Shown here: positions 1 through 7,606 of the stretch, piece after piece
Layout of the letters: every line of letters begins with the position of its first letter
Position numbering within the stretch: the stretch's first letter is position 1
NCBI GenBank assembly: GCA_963766375.1
Contig: CAVXZG010000006.1
Location: 248,001-312,000 of the forward strand
DNA length: 64,000 nt
DNA from: AC-32 sp963766375
Lineage (GTDB): Bacteria > Actinomycetota > Thermoleophilia > Gaiellales > Gaiellaceae
Reading direction: 5' to 3'
The notes under the pieces: generated by a model
What the model was told of the DNA's origin: nothing
What the model saw: the letters and a program-made list of their open reading frames with translations, nothing else
Database searches by the model: none
Position numbers and translations under genes: made by a program

Positions 1-133
1 TCTTGGCGCCCTTGGCGATCACGTCGAGGAGCTGCTGCTTGAACTCGGGGGCCGTGTAGAGGTCGACCTCGCCCGCGAGCGAGATCACGTAGGCGTCGTC
101 GCCCAGCTCCTCGGTCTTGATGTCGAAATTCAT
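1..133 (-). CDS. STAS-domain anti-sigma factor antagonist, 5' part only
   Basis: The first 44 codons run off the left edge of the window. The product starts MNFDIKTEELGDDAYVISL and continues with GEVDLYTAPEFK, the beta-strand and turn typical of the STAS fold of anti-sigma factor antagonists (SpoIIAA/RsbV family). Such proteins bind anti-sigma kinases and are switched by Ser phosphorylation; the phosphorylatable Ser lies beyond the edge. The ATG is chosen because the family usually begins a few residues before the first strand. Downstream partners are outside the window, so the sigma factor involved is unknown. Confidence 0.75.
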   Translation of the reverse strand, partial: MNFDIKTEELGDDAYVISLAGEVDLYTAPEFKQQLLDVIAKGAK

Positions 134-160
134 CCCGGCCTCGTTTCCCCTTTGCGGAGT

Positions 161-1018
161 CTAACGCTGGCTCTGCGGCAGAGACGCCTTGAGCTGCTCG
201 AGGGTTTGTCGGACAGCGAGAGCGTTGGGACTGTCGGGCGCGATCTTCAGGAAGCGCGTGTAGGCGTTGACGGCCGTGGTCGTGTCGCCGGAGATCTGTG
301 CGGCCCCGGCCAGCTGGAGTTGGGCGTTCGCCTCCTGCGAGGTCCCGGCAGCCGCGGTCACGAGCTTCTTGTAGGCGGTCTCGGCCTTCGTGAAGGCGCT
401 CACCATCTTCGAGTAGGCCTCGTTCGCCCTCGTCTTGAGCACATCGCTGTACGGGTCGCCCGAGATCGCCTGGCCCAGCGTGGAGCTCGGGTCCAGTCCG
501 GGCGGCGACACGGTGCTCTCGAAGTAGACGACCTGTGCGTTCTGCGCCGCCTGGCGTTCCAGCTCGGCCTGGCCGCTGTAGATGCCGGCAATGCGGTTGA
601 GCACGTCGAAGTTCTTGGGCGCGACCTGCTCGGCCTTGCTCAGAGTCGCGAGCGCGTTCGTCTCGTCCTGGTCCTGCTGGTAGAGCCCGGCGAGGTCGAG
701 GTAGGCGCTGATGTCGTTCGGGTTGCGCGCGATCGCCTCCTGCTTCTGCTTCACGAGCGAGCTCGTCGACGTGCCGCCGCCGCCGAAGAAGTTGCCGCGC
801 AGGATGTCGCTGATCCCGCTGGAGCCTGAGCCGACGCCGAAGGCCACGAACCCGACCGCGAAGACGAGCGCGAGGAAGACGAAGACCCACTTCGCCTGCC
901 TGCGCAGGCGCGGGAAGAACATCGTCTGCTCGTAGGCGGGAGCCGCGCGCTTGCGCTTCTTCGGTCGGTTCCTGTTGGGGCGCTGCTTGCGCCCTGCTTG
1001 TGCGGCTCCTCGGGCCAT
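161..1018 (-). CDS. Single-pass membrane protein with TPR-like repeats
   Basis: 285 aa. A basic N-terminal tail rich in Arg/Lys (residues 5-40) precedes one transmembrane helix (about 43-62), a glycine/serine linker and an alpha-helical region (about 90-275) with TPR-like signatures such as NPNDISAYLDLAGLYQQ and a final APDSPNALAVRQTLEQL unit. The topology suggests the repeat domain lies outside the membrane as a protein-binding scaffold. It is 27 bp upstream of the STAS gene on the same strand, so co-transcription is likely. No specific family is recognised; a scaffold or assembly role is only an inference. Confidence 0.7.
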   Translation of the reverse strand: MARGAAQAGRKQRPNRNRPKKRKRAAPAYEQTMFFPRLRRQAKWVFVFLALVFAVGFVAFGVGSGSSGISDILRGNFFGGGGTSTSSLVKQKQEAIARNPNDISAYLDLAGLYQQDQDETNALATLSKAEQVAPKNFDVLNRIAGIYSGQAELERQAAQNAQVVYFESTVSPPGLDPSSTLGQAISGDPYSDVLKTRANEAYSKMVSAFTKAETAYKKLVTAAAGTSQEANAQLQLAGAAQISGDTTTAVNAYTRFLKIAPDSPNALAVRQTLEQLKASLPQSQR

Positions 1019-1028
1019 GGGCTGCTAA

Positions 1029-1080
1029 GGCACCGCTTGCGGTGCCGTCGTCAGGACGGACGGGCTTCGCCCGTGCGTCC
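1029..1080. repeat. Two adjacent hairpins in the 108-bp gap upstream of the TPR gene
   Basis: Positions 1029-1046 form GGCACCGCTTGCGGTGCC, a perfect 7-bp stem. Positions 1054-1080 form a second long stem around the loop GGGCTTCGCCC, with one mismatch. The two-hairpin layout and the CTTGC and GGGCTT(T/C)GCCC loops resemble the tandem units at 15179-15298. There is no T-run, so neither hairpin looks like an intrinsic terminator. It lies between the convergent-side end of the add gene and the start of the TPR gene. Confidence 0.6.
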
Positions 1081-1126
1081 GTCGGAAATGACCGGTCGAA
1101 GGAATTGGACTCATCACGGCAGCGCC

Positions 1127-2119
1127 CTAGGGTACCTGGAGGGCGTCCCAATCGAAGGCGTCTGACACGGCGCTCAGGCGCTCCTTCGTCTCGTCGCCGC
1201 AGAGCGCACCTTCGAGCCCGGCCGCGAAGAAGTCCCGCGGGTCGAGGCCGAACGAGGTCGCCGCCTCGTAGTCCTGGGAGAGGTCGGTGCTGAACATCGC
1301 AGGATCGTCGGTGGAGATCGAGCAGACGACGCCGGCCGCAACGAGCTGCGGGAGCGGGTGCTCGGCAAGCGAGGAGACGACCCGAGTGCGCAGGTTCGAG
1401 ATCGGGCAGACGTCGAGCACGATTCGCCGGTCGGCGAGCTCGCTCACGAGGGTCGGGTCCTCAGAGGCGCGGATGCCGTGGCGGAGGCGGTCTGCGCCGA
1501 GCTCCTCGAGGGCGCCGCGCACCGAAGCGGGTCCCGCCACCTCCCCCGCGTGGGGCACCGAAGCGAGACCCTCCTCGCGCGCGAGCGTGAACGCGTGCTC
1601 GTACGGCTCCGGCGGAAAGTCGGCCTCGAGGCCGCCCAGGCCCACTCCGACGATCCCCCGGTCGCGGTAGGCGGCCGAGTAGCGCACGACCTGCTCGGCC
1701 TCGTCCAGCGGGAAGCCACGGACGATGTCGGGCGTGAGGCGCATCTCGACCCCGTGCAGCTCGCGGGCCTCCTGGGCTCCGTCGCAATAGCCGCTGAAGA
1801 TCTCGTCCCAGCTCACCCCGCGGCGGACACGCTCGGCCGGCGAGAAGATCCCTTCGACGTAGACGGCCCCGTGCGATGCCGCCTCGGCCGCATAGTCCAC
1901 CACGACCTGGCGAAAGTCGGCGGCCGTGCGTAGCGCGTTCGTGGTCAGGATCCAGACCTCGATGAAGTGCGCGAAGTCGCGGAAGTCGTAGAGCTCCGCG
2001 AGGCCCTCCTCGGTGTCGGCGGGCAGGGGGTAGTCGTTGCGGGCCGCGATCTCGAGCAGCGTCCTCGGCCGCACCGTCCCCTCCAGGTGGACGTGCAGCT
2101 CGATCTTGGGGTAGCTCAC
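1127..2119 (-). CDS. add: Adenosine deaminase
   Basis: 330 aa; hydrolytic deamination of adenosine/deoxyadenosine to inosine in purine salvage. Visible metal-site and active-site motifs in order: HVHLEGT near the N-terminus (two zinc His), the VPHAGE motif (His and catalytic Glu), LRHGI, and STDDPAMF (zinc/catalytic Asp). Length matches bacterial Add (about 330-340 aa). The start is a GTG overlapping the tatC stop (GTGA), giving the usual start three residues before the first zinc motif; an upstream open frame exists but has no protein-like sequence. Translational coupling to tatC places it third in a tatA-tatC-add operon, an odd pairing with no obvious functional link. Some members of the family deaminate adenine or other substrates, so substrate identity is inferred. 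Confidence 0.93.
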   Translation of the reverse strand: MSYPKIELHVHLEGTVRPRTLLEIAARNDYPLPADTEEGLAELYDFRDFAHFIEVWILTTNALRTAADFRQVVVDYAAEAASHGAVYVEGIFSPAERVRRGVSWDEIFSGYCDGAQEARELHGVEMRLTPDIVRGFPLDEAEQVVRYSAAYRDRGIVGVGLGGLEADFPPEPYEHAFTLAREEGLASVPHAGEVAGPASVRGALEELGADRLRHGIRASEDPTLVSELADRRIVLDVCPISNLRTRVVSSLAEHPLPQLVAAGVVCSISTDDPAMFSTDLSQDYEAATSFGLDPRDFFAAGLEGALCGDETKERLSAVSDAFDWDALQVP

Positions 2120-2877
2120 GTCAGCTCGGCGGCCTCGGGCGCGGGGCGCCAGCGCCGCTCGAAGAACACCGCGACCCAGATCGTTGCCTCGTAGAGCACG
2201 ATCAGCGGGATCGCCTCGAGCGTGGTCGTGACTGGGTCGATGCCGGGCAGCGCAACGGCCACGGCCGCGACGATCACGTAGCCGAGGCGGCGGTTCGTGC
2301 GCAGCTTCTTCGTCGTCAGGATCCCGAGCCGGACGAGCGCGAGCACGACGATCGGCAGCTCGAAGACGACGCCGACGGCGGCCATGACGAGGATCGCGAA
2401 CGAGATGTAGTCGCGCGCGCGGATGTTGATGTCGTAGAGGTTCGAGTCGTAGTTCGTCAGGAAGTGCAACGACGCCGGCAGCGCGAGGTAGTAGCCGAAC
2501 GCGAGCCCGCAGGCGAGCAGCGCCGTCGCGGCGAAGACGAAGACGGTGACCGTTCGCTGCGTGTGCTCCTCGAGCGCGGGGGCGAGGAAGCTCCACAGCT
2601 GCCAGAGCACGATCGGCAGCGCGAGCGCGAAGCCCGCCCAGAGGCTGACCCAGAGCGAGGTCATGAACGGCTCGGTGACGCCGAACGTGACGAGCTGGCG
2701 CCGGTTGGCCGGCAGCGCGTGCTCGAGCGAGCGGATCAGGTGGTCGTGGAAGATGAAGGCGACGATGAAGCCGGTCCCGATCGCGATGAGGGAGACGATC
2801 AGCCGGCCGCGCAGCTCTCCCAGGTGCTCATAGAGCGTCGCCTCCTCGCCTGGGCGAAGCCGGCGCGGGAGATTCAT
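2116..2877 (-). CDS. tatC: Sec-independent protein translocase subunit TatC
   Basis: 253 aa, six hydrophobic segments. TatC binds the twin-arginine signal peptide and nucleates TatA pores for export of folded proteins. The N-terminal cytoplasmic motif LYEHLGELRGRLI and the conserved F(V)TEPF(M)TSLWVS loop are family hallmarks. Start ATG sits 4 bp after the tatA stop; the stop overlaps the add GTG. No separate tatB is visible nearby, so TatA may serve both roles or tatB lies elsewhere. Confidence 0.95.
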   Translation of the reverse strand: MNLPRRLRPGEEATLYEHLGELRGRLIVSLIAIGTGFIVAFIFHDHLIRSLEHALPANRRQLVTFGVTEPFMTSLWVSLWAGFALALPIVLWQLWSFLAPALEEHTQRTVTVFVFAATALLACGLAFGYYLALPASLHFLTNYDSNLYDINIRARDYISFAILVMAAVGVVFELPIVVLALVRLGILTTKKLRTNRRLGYVIVAAVAVALPGIDPVTTTLEAIPLIVLYEATIWVAVFFERRWRPAPEAAELT

Positions 2878-2881
2878 GAAC

Positions 2882-3124
2882 TCAGGTGTCGGACTTGGAC
2901 GAGGCGGAGACCGGCTCGTCCTCGACGGGGGTCGCCGCGGCGGGTGGCAGCTCGGCCGGCTCGTCCTTGTCGTCTTCGTCGTCCTTGCCGGAGATCGAGT
3001 CCTTGAACTCGCGCATCCCCTTGCCGAGCGAGCGGCCCATCTCGGGTAGGCGCTTCGGGCCGAAGAGCAGCAGGACGAAGGCGAGGAGGATGAGGAGCTC
3101 CCAGGGGCTGACCCAACCAGGCAT
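2882..3124 (-). CDS. tatA: Sec-independent translocase subunit TatA
   Basis: 80 aa. One N-terminal transmembrane helix (WELLILLAFVLLLF, about residues 8-21), the FGPKRLPEMGRSLG hinge plus amphipathic helix, then an acidic/Pro-rich tail. This is the TatA/B pattern; the FGP-K/R-LP motif is shared by TatA and TatB, and the short acidic tail favours TatA. The ATG lies 6 nt after a TATCCT hexamer on the minus strand, consistent with a leaderless transcript. First gene of tatA-tatC-add. Confidence 0.92.
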   Translation of the reverse strand: MPGWVSPWELLILLAFVLLLFGPKRLPEMGRSLGKGMREFKDSISGKDDEDDKDEPAELPPAAATPVEDEPVSASSKSDT

Positions 3125-3130
3125 ACCACG

Positions 3131-3136
3131 AGGATA
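3131..3136 (-). promoter_or_regulatory. Putative -10 of tatA (leaderless type)
   Basis: Reads TATCCT on the minus strand, 6 nt before the tatA ATG. No Shine-Dalgarno is present between them. Matches the TANNNT-6/8 nt-start pattern seen repeatedly in this window. Confidence 0.5.
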
Positions 3137-3259
3137 CCCGCGGTTTCGGGCCCCCGCCAGAGGGCATGCGAAACCATGCGGGTCTGCGGGCCGACGAGGT
3201 CTCAGCTACGGTGCAGATGCGGGCTCGCGTCGGGTCTCCGAGGAGCCGAAGATGCTCGC

Positions 3260-3265
3260 TAGCAT
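3260..3265 (+). promoter_or_regulatory. Putative -10 of the sufC-sufB-sufD operon
   Basis: TAGCAT 9 nt before the sufC ATG, without a clear Shine-Dalgarno. The 150-bp gap 3125-3274 is the divergent control region between tatA and sufC. No SufR-type inverted repeat was recognised in it. Confidence 0.4.
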
Positions 3266-3274
3266 GACCCTCAC

Positions 3275-4069
3275 ATGGCTTTGCTTGAACTCAAAAACCT
3301 GCATGTCGCGCTCGAGGACGGAACCGAGATCGTCAAGGGCGTCGACCTCGCCGTGGACACGAACGAGATCCACGCGATCATGGGCCCCAACGGCTCGGGC
3401 AAGTCCACGCTCGCCTACGCGCTCATGGGCCATCCCGCCTACCAGATCACCGAGGGCCAGATCTTCTTCGACGGCGAGGACGTGACCGAGCTCGGCGCGG
3501 ACGAGCGTGCGCAGAAGGGTCTCTTCCTCGCGTTCCAGTACCCGCACGCGATCCCGGGCGTGACCGTGACGAGCTTCCTGCGCTCGGCGATCAACGCGAT
3601 TCGCAAGGCGCGCAACGACGGCGAGGACGACCCGGTCAAGATCCCCGAGTTCCGGACCGACCTCCTGGCCGCGATGGAGAAGCTGAAGGTGCCGCGCGAG
3701 CTCGCGTCGCGCTACCTGAACGACGGCTTCTCGGGCGGCGAGAAGAAGCGGGTCGAGATCCTCCAGATGGCGATGCTGAAGCCGCGCATCGCGGTGCTCG
3801 ACGAGACCGACTCAGGGCTCGACATCGATGCGCTCAAGATCGTCGCCGAGGGCGTCGATGACCTGGTCGGCACCGAGACCGGCGCGCTCGTGATCACCCA
3901 CTACCAGCGCATCCTCAACTACGTGAAGCCCGATTTCGTCCACGTCTTCGTGGATGGGCGTATCGTTCAAGAAGGCGGGCCCGAGTTGGCCCACCAGCTG
4001 GAAGCCGAGGGCTACGAGAGCTTCGGCGCCGCAAACGGAAGGAGCAATGGCAGCAACTCCGGAAACTGA
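3275..4069 (+). CDS. sufC: Fe-S cluster assembly ATPase SufC
   Basis: 264 aa ABC-type ATPase that powers the SufBCD scaffold. Visible: Walker A GPNGSGKST (about residues 33-41), Q-loop AFQYPHAIPG, signature FSGGEKKRVEILQ, Walker B IAVLDETDSGLDIDALK and the H-loop VITHYQR, all with SufC-specific spacing. The C-terminal 20 residues are polar and overlap the sufB start by 23 bp, a sign of translational coupling. Order here is C-B-D rather than the B-D-C order common in other Actinomycetota. Confidence 0.97.
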   Translation: MALLELKNLHVALEDGTEIVKGVDLAVDTNEIHAIMGPNGSGKSTLAYALMGHPAYQITEGQIFFDGEDVTELGADERAQKGLFLAFQYPHAIPGVTVTSFLRSAINAIRKARNDGEDDPVKIPEFRTDLLAAMEKLKVPRELASRYLNDGFSGGEKKRVEILQMAMLKPRIAVLDETDSGLDIDALKIVAEGVDDLVGTETGALVITHYQRILNYVKPDFVHVFVDGRIVQEGGPELAHQLEAEGYESFGAANGRSNGSNSGN

Positions 4070-5462
4070 GGTCGTCGCCGGGATCGGCAACGACTACAAG
4101 TACGGCTTCCACGACGAGGAGAACTACTTCTTCAAGTCCGCGCGCGGGCTCTCGCCCGAGCTCGTCGCTTCCATCTCCGAGCACAAGAACGAGCCGGAGT
4201 GGATGCGGAAGTTCCGGCTCAAGTCGCTCGAGTACTTCCGCGCCCGCCCGCTGCCCGAGTGGGGCGGCGACCTCTCGCAGATCGACTTCGAGAACATCTT
4301 CTACTACATCAAGCCGACCGAGAATCAGGCCAATTCCTGGGAGGACCTGCCCTCCGAGATCAAGGACACCTGGGACAAGCTCGGCATCCCCGAGGCGGAG
4401 AAGAAGTACCTGGCCGGCGTCGGCGCGCAATACGAGTCCGAGGTCGTCTACCACAAGCTTCAGCAGGACCTCACCGACAAGGGCGTGATCTTCCTCGACA
4501 TGGACACGGCCCTGCGGGAGCACGAGGACCTCGTCAAGCAGTACTTCGGCACGATCATCCCGCAGAACGACAACAAGTTCGCGGCGCTGAACTCGGCCGT
4601 GTGGTCGGGCGGGTCGTTCATCTACGTGCCGCCGGGCGTGAAGATCGAGATGCCGCTCCAGGCCTACTTCCGCATCAACGCGGAGAACATGGGCCAGTTC
4701 GAGCGCACGCTGATCATCGTCGACGAAGGCGCCTACGTGCACTACGTCGAGGGCTGCACCGCGCCGATCTACTCGAGCGACTCGCTGCACTCGGCGGTCG
4801 TCGAGATCATCGTCAAGCCGAACGCGCGCTGCCGTTACACGACGATCCAGAACTGGTCGAACAACGTCTACAACCTGGTCACCAAGCGCGCCGTCGCCTA
4901 CGAGAACGCGACCATGGAGTGGGTCGACGGCAACCTCGGCTCCAAGCTGACGATGAAGTACCCGGCGATCTGGCTGCTCGGCGAAGGCGCCCACGGCGAG
5001 GTGCTCTCGATTGCCTTCGGCGGCAAGGGCCAGCACCAGGACGCCGGCGGCAAGTGCGTCCACATCGCGCCGAACACGACCTCCGTGATCACCTCGAAGT
5101 CGATCTCGAAGGACGGTGGCCGCGCCGGCTACCGGGGTTTGCTCGAGGTCGCCAAGGGCGCGAAGAACGCGAAGTCGAAGGTGGTCTGCGACGCGCTGAT
5201 CCTCGACGAGGAGTCGCGCTCCGACACCTACCCGTACATCAAGATCGACGAGGACGAGGTGGACATCGGCCACGAGGCGACGGTTTCGAAGATCGGAGAG
5301 GAGCAGCTCTTCTACCTCATGTCGCGCGGGCTCACCGAGACCGAGGCCTCGGCGATGATCGTCTCCGGTTTCGTCGAGCCGATCACCAAGGAGCTGCCGC
5401 TGGAGTACGCGGTCGAGATGAACCGCCTGATCCAGCTCCAGATGGAAGGCTCCGTCGGTTGA
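4047..5462 (+). CDS. sufB: Fe-S cluster assembly scaffold protein SufB
   Basis: 471 aa, the usual length. Scaffold on which nascent [4Fe-4S] clusters form with SufC and SufD. Diagnostic regions: the N-terminal YKYGFHDEENYFFKS, PEWMRKFRLKSLEYF, the beta-helix core with VHYVEGCTAP, and the C-terminal EEQLFYLMSRGLTETEA motif ending in a helix. The ATG at 4047 is preceded by GGAAGGAG, a good ribosome binding site; the open frame further upstream lies within sufC. The stop overlaps a TTG that starts the VOC gene. Confidence 0.97.
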   Translation: MAATPETEVVAGIGNDYKYGFHDEENYFFKSARGLSPELVASISEHKNEPEWMRKFRLKSLEYFRARPLPEWGGDLSQIDFENIFYYIKPTENQANSWEDLPSEIKDTWDKLGIPEAEKKYLAGVGAQYESEVVYHKLQQDLTDKGVIFLDMDTALREHEDLVKQYFGTIIPQNDNKFAALNSAVWSGGSFIYVPPGVKIEMPLQAYFRINAENMGQFERTLIIVDEGAYVHYVEGCTAPIYSSDSLHSAVVEIIVKPNARCRYTTIQNWSNNVYNLVTKRAVAYENATMEWVDGNLGSKLTMKYPAIWLLGEGAHGEVLSIAFGGKGQHQDAGGKCVHIAPNTTSVITSKSISKDGGRAGYRGLLEVAKGAKNAKSKVVCDALILDEESRSDTYPYIKIDEDEVDIGHEATVSKIGEEQLFYLMSRGLTETEASAMIVSGFVEPITKELPLEYAVEMNRLIQLQMEGSVG

Positions 5463-5810
5463 TCGAAGTCGAGCGCGTCGACTTCGTCTCCATTCCCAAC
5501 GCAGGACCTTGACCGCGCGAAGGAGTTCTACGGCGTGACGCTGGGCCTCGCCGAGAACGGCCCGGACGAGTTCGACGCCGGCAATGTCACGCTTGGACTC
5601 TGGGAGCCTGAGGCCGACGGCGAGACCTTCGTCCCGAATCCGGCGGGAGTTGCGTTGCGCGTGCCGGATGTGGTCGAGGCACGGGCCGAATTGGAAGGGG
5701 CGGGAGTGGAGTTCAAGGGCGAGACCCAGGACACGGGCGTCTGCCACATGGCGTTCTTCACCGACCCCGACGGAAACTGGCTCATCCTGCACCGGAGGTA
5801 CGCAGCGTGA
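5459..5810 (+). CDS. VOC/glyoxalase-fold protein, one frameshift
   Basis: Short vicinal-oxygen-chelate protein (about 116 aa) between sufB and sufD. The TTG start overlaps the sufB stop; the first part reads IEVERVDFVSIP, and in the +1 frame the reading resumes with TQDLDRAKEFYGVTLGL, the typical first VOC beta-alpha unit. Removing one A near 5493-5497 restores a single frame. The C-terminal part has CHMAFFTDPDGNWLILHRRY, with the metal-ligand-like His/Asp region of the fold. The stop overlaps the sufD GTG. Function unknown; its position, coupled on both sides, suggests co-expression with SUF proteins. The shift is probably a sequence error since both halves are well conserved. Confidence 0.72.
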
Positions 5811-6977
5811 ATGCCGAGGCCCTCGAGCGCTACCGCGAGCTGCCTGTTCCCGACACGACCGAGGAGCACTGGCGCTTCACCGACCTGCGCGGCTTCGATC
5901 CGGACAGCTTCACCGCGAACGGTGCCGCTTCGGTCGCTCGGCCGGAGTCGATGCTGGAAATCGACGTCGCCGGTGCCGCCTACGTCGGTGAGGCCGGCAT
6001 CGAGATCGAGCGCGCCCCCGACGGGATCACGTTCGAGCCGCTCGACCAGGCGCACAAGCGGCTGGGGGAGCTGGTGGGCTGGAAGGACGACAAGTTCGCC
6101 GCGCACAACGCCGCGGCCTGGGAGCACGGCCTGCTCGTGCACGTGCCGAAGGGCGTCGAGCTCGACCGGCCGCTGTACGTCCGCGTCGCGAACGCGGTCG
6201 AGGGCGGGTCGCTCTTCTGGCGCCTGCTCGTGATCGCGGAGGAGGGCTCGCGCTTCTCGCTCGTCGAGGAGTACGCCTCCGGCTCGCCCGCGCTCGCGCG
6301 GCTACTCGAACGCCGTCGTCGAGCTTTTCGTGGAGCAGGCGGCCAAGCTCGAGTACGTCTCGCTGCAGAACCTCTCGCAGGAGACGTGGCACTTCGCCTC
6401 GCACCACGGGCGCGTGGAGCGCGACGCCGAGCTCGACTGGGTCACCGGCGCGTTCGGCTCGAAGAAGGGGAAGGTGCGGATCCAGAACGACCTCGCCGGG
6501 CCGGGAGCGACCTCGCGCGTCACAGGCGCGTACTTCGCCGACTCCGACCAGCACCTCGACTACGACACCTTCCAGGAGCACATGGCACCCGACACCGAGT
6601 CGGACTTCGCCTTCAAGGGCGCGCTGCGCGACACCGCGACCGCGGTCTGGCGCGGGATGATCCGCGTCGAGCGCGACGCCCAGAAGACGAACGCGTACCA
6701 GGAGTGCCGCAACCTGATGCTCTCGCCGACCACGCACGCCGTGCCGATCCCGGGGCTCGAGATCCTGGCGAACGACGTGCGTTGCACCCACGGCGCGACG
6801 GTGAGCCGGGTCGACCGCGAGCAGCTCTTCTACCTGATGGCCCGCGGGCTGCCCCGCGCCGAGGCCGAGCGGCTGATCGTGCGCGGCTTCTTCCAGGACG
6901 TGCTCGACCGGATCGAGCTCGAGCCGGTGCGAGCAGCGGTCGAGAGCGCGCTCGAAGCGCGCATCCCGCAGTCCTAG
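5807..6977 (+). CDS. sufD: Fe-S cluster assembly protein SufD, one frameshift
   Basis: About 389 codons after removal of one extra base near 6296-6302. The N-terminal part (5807 on) has EEHWRFTDLRGFD, the W-R-F/Y-T-D motif of SufD, and HVPKGVELDRPLYV. After the shift, GYSNAVVELFVEQ leads into the beta-helix core (WHFASHHGRVERDAELDW), and the C-terminal REQLFYLMARGLPRAEAE matches the SufB/SufD family end. The GTG start overlaps the VOC stop. Forms the SufBC2D scaffold and is needed for iron entry in characterised systems. Stop is 4 bp convergent with the next minus-strand gene. Confidence 0.9.
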
Positions 6978-7604
6978 CGCTCAGCGACGACGCTGATCGT
7001 CATCCGCGACTCGACCACGCGAGCGTGAGCTCCAGGCGGGAACAGCTCGAGCAGCTCTCGGCGGTTGAGCAGCTCCACGCCCTCCCACGCGTCTCGCCGT
7101 AGCGCCGCGAAGGCGCGGTCGCGAGCGCTTCGCGGGAGCCAGTGCAGGAACGGCACGAGCGTGTGCACCTCGACCGGGAACCGCCGGTTCGGGCGTCGAG
7201 ACGAAGACCTTCGGCGCCACGCGGCAGAGCTCGTGCACGAAGCGGCGCTGCTCTTCCCGGCCGCCCACGTGCTCGAGCACGGCGTTCGAGAAGGCGATGT
7301 CGAAGGAGTCGTCCTCGAAGGGGAGGTTGGTCCCGCTCGCAGTCACCGGCGCGATCTGCGGGAACTCCTGGGCGAAATTCGGCAGCGGCACGTCGCTGAC
7401 CGCCGTGATCCGCTCGGGCCAGGGGTACATCGCCTCGAAGAAGTTGTGGCTCAGCGCGACCCCGGGCTCGGTGTCGAAGCCGGTGTCGCCGACGCCGACG
7501 TCGACGATCGTCGTCTCCGGGCCCGGCTGCAGCTCCTCGAGGAACAGCGCGAGCTTGCGCTTCCGGTTCCAGAGCGACGCGCGGGCGGCGAGACCCGTCA
7601 GCAT
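6974..7604 (-). CDS. Class I SAM-dependent methyltransferase, one frameshift
   Basis: About 210 codons. Motif I VDVGVGDTGFD (SAM-binding loop, slightly divergent from E/DxGxGxG), acidic loop SDVPLPNF, then LPFEDDSFDIAFSNAVLEHV, the classical motif of methyltransferase domain 11. The C-terminal third is in the +1 frame: STP, then RRFPVEVHTLVPFLHWLP and the stop at 6974. Removing one G near 7190 joins them. Substrate unknown. Its ATG is 2 bp after the stop of the cytochrome gene, so the two minus-strand genes form a small operon inserted between the two suf transcription units. Confidence 0.7.
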
Positions 7605-7606
7605 GC

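Noticed and set aside
152..829. Long plus-strand ORF opposite the TPR gene
   Set aside because: Arg/Leu/Gly-rich shadow of the minus-strand coding sequence; no family-like motif and typical of GC-rich antisense frames. The same applies to many long antisense frames (for example opposite sufB, glnA and zwf).
1029..1080. Intrinsic terminators for the add or TPR genes
   Set aside because: Strong stems but no T-run on either strand, and they are upstream of the TPR gene rather than at a gene end.
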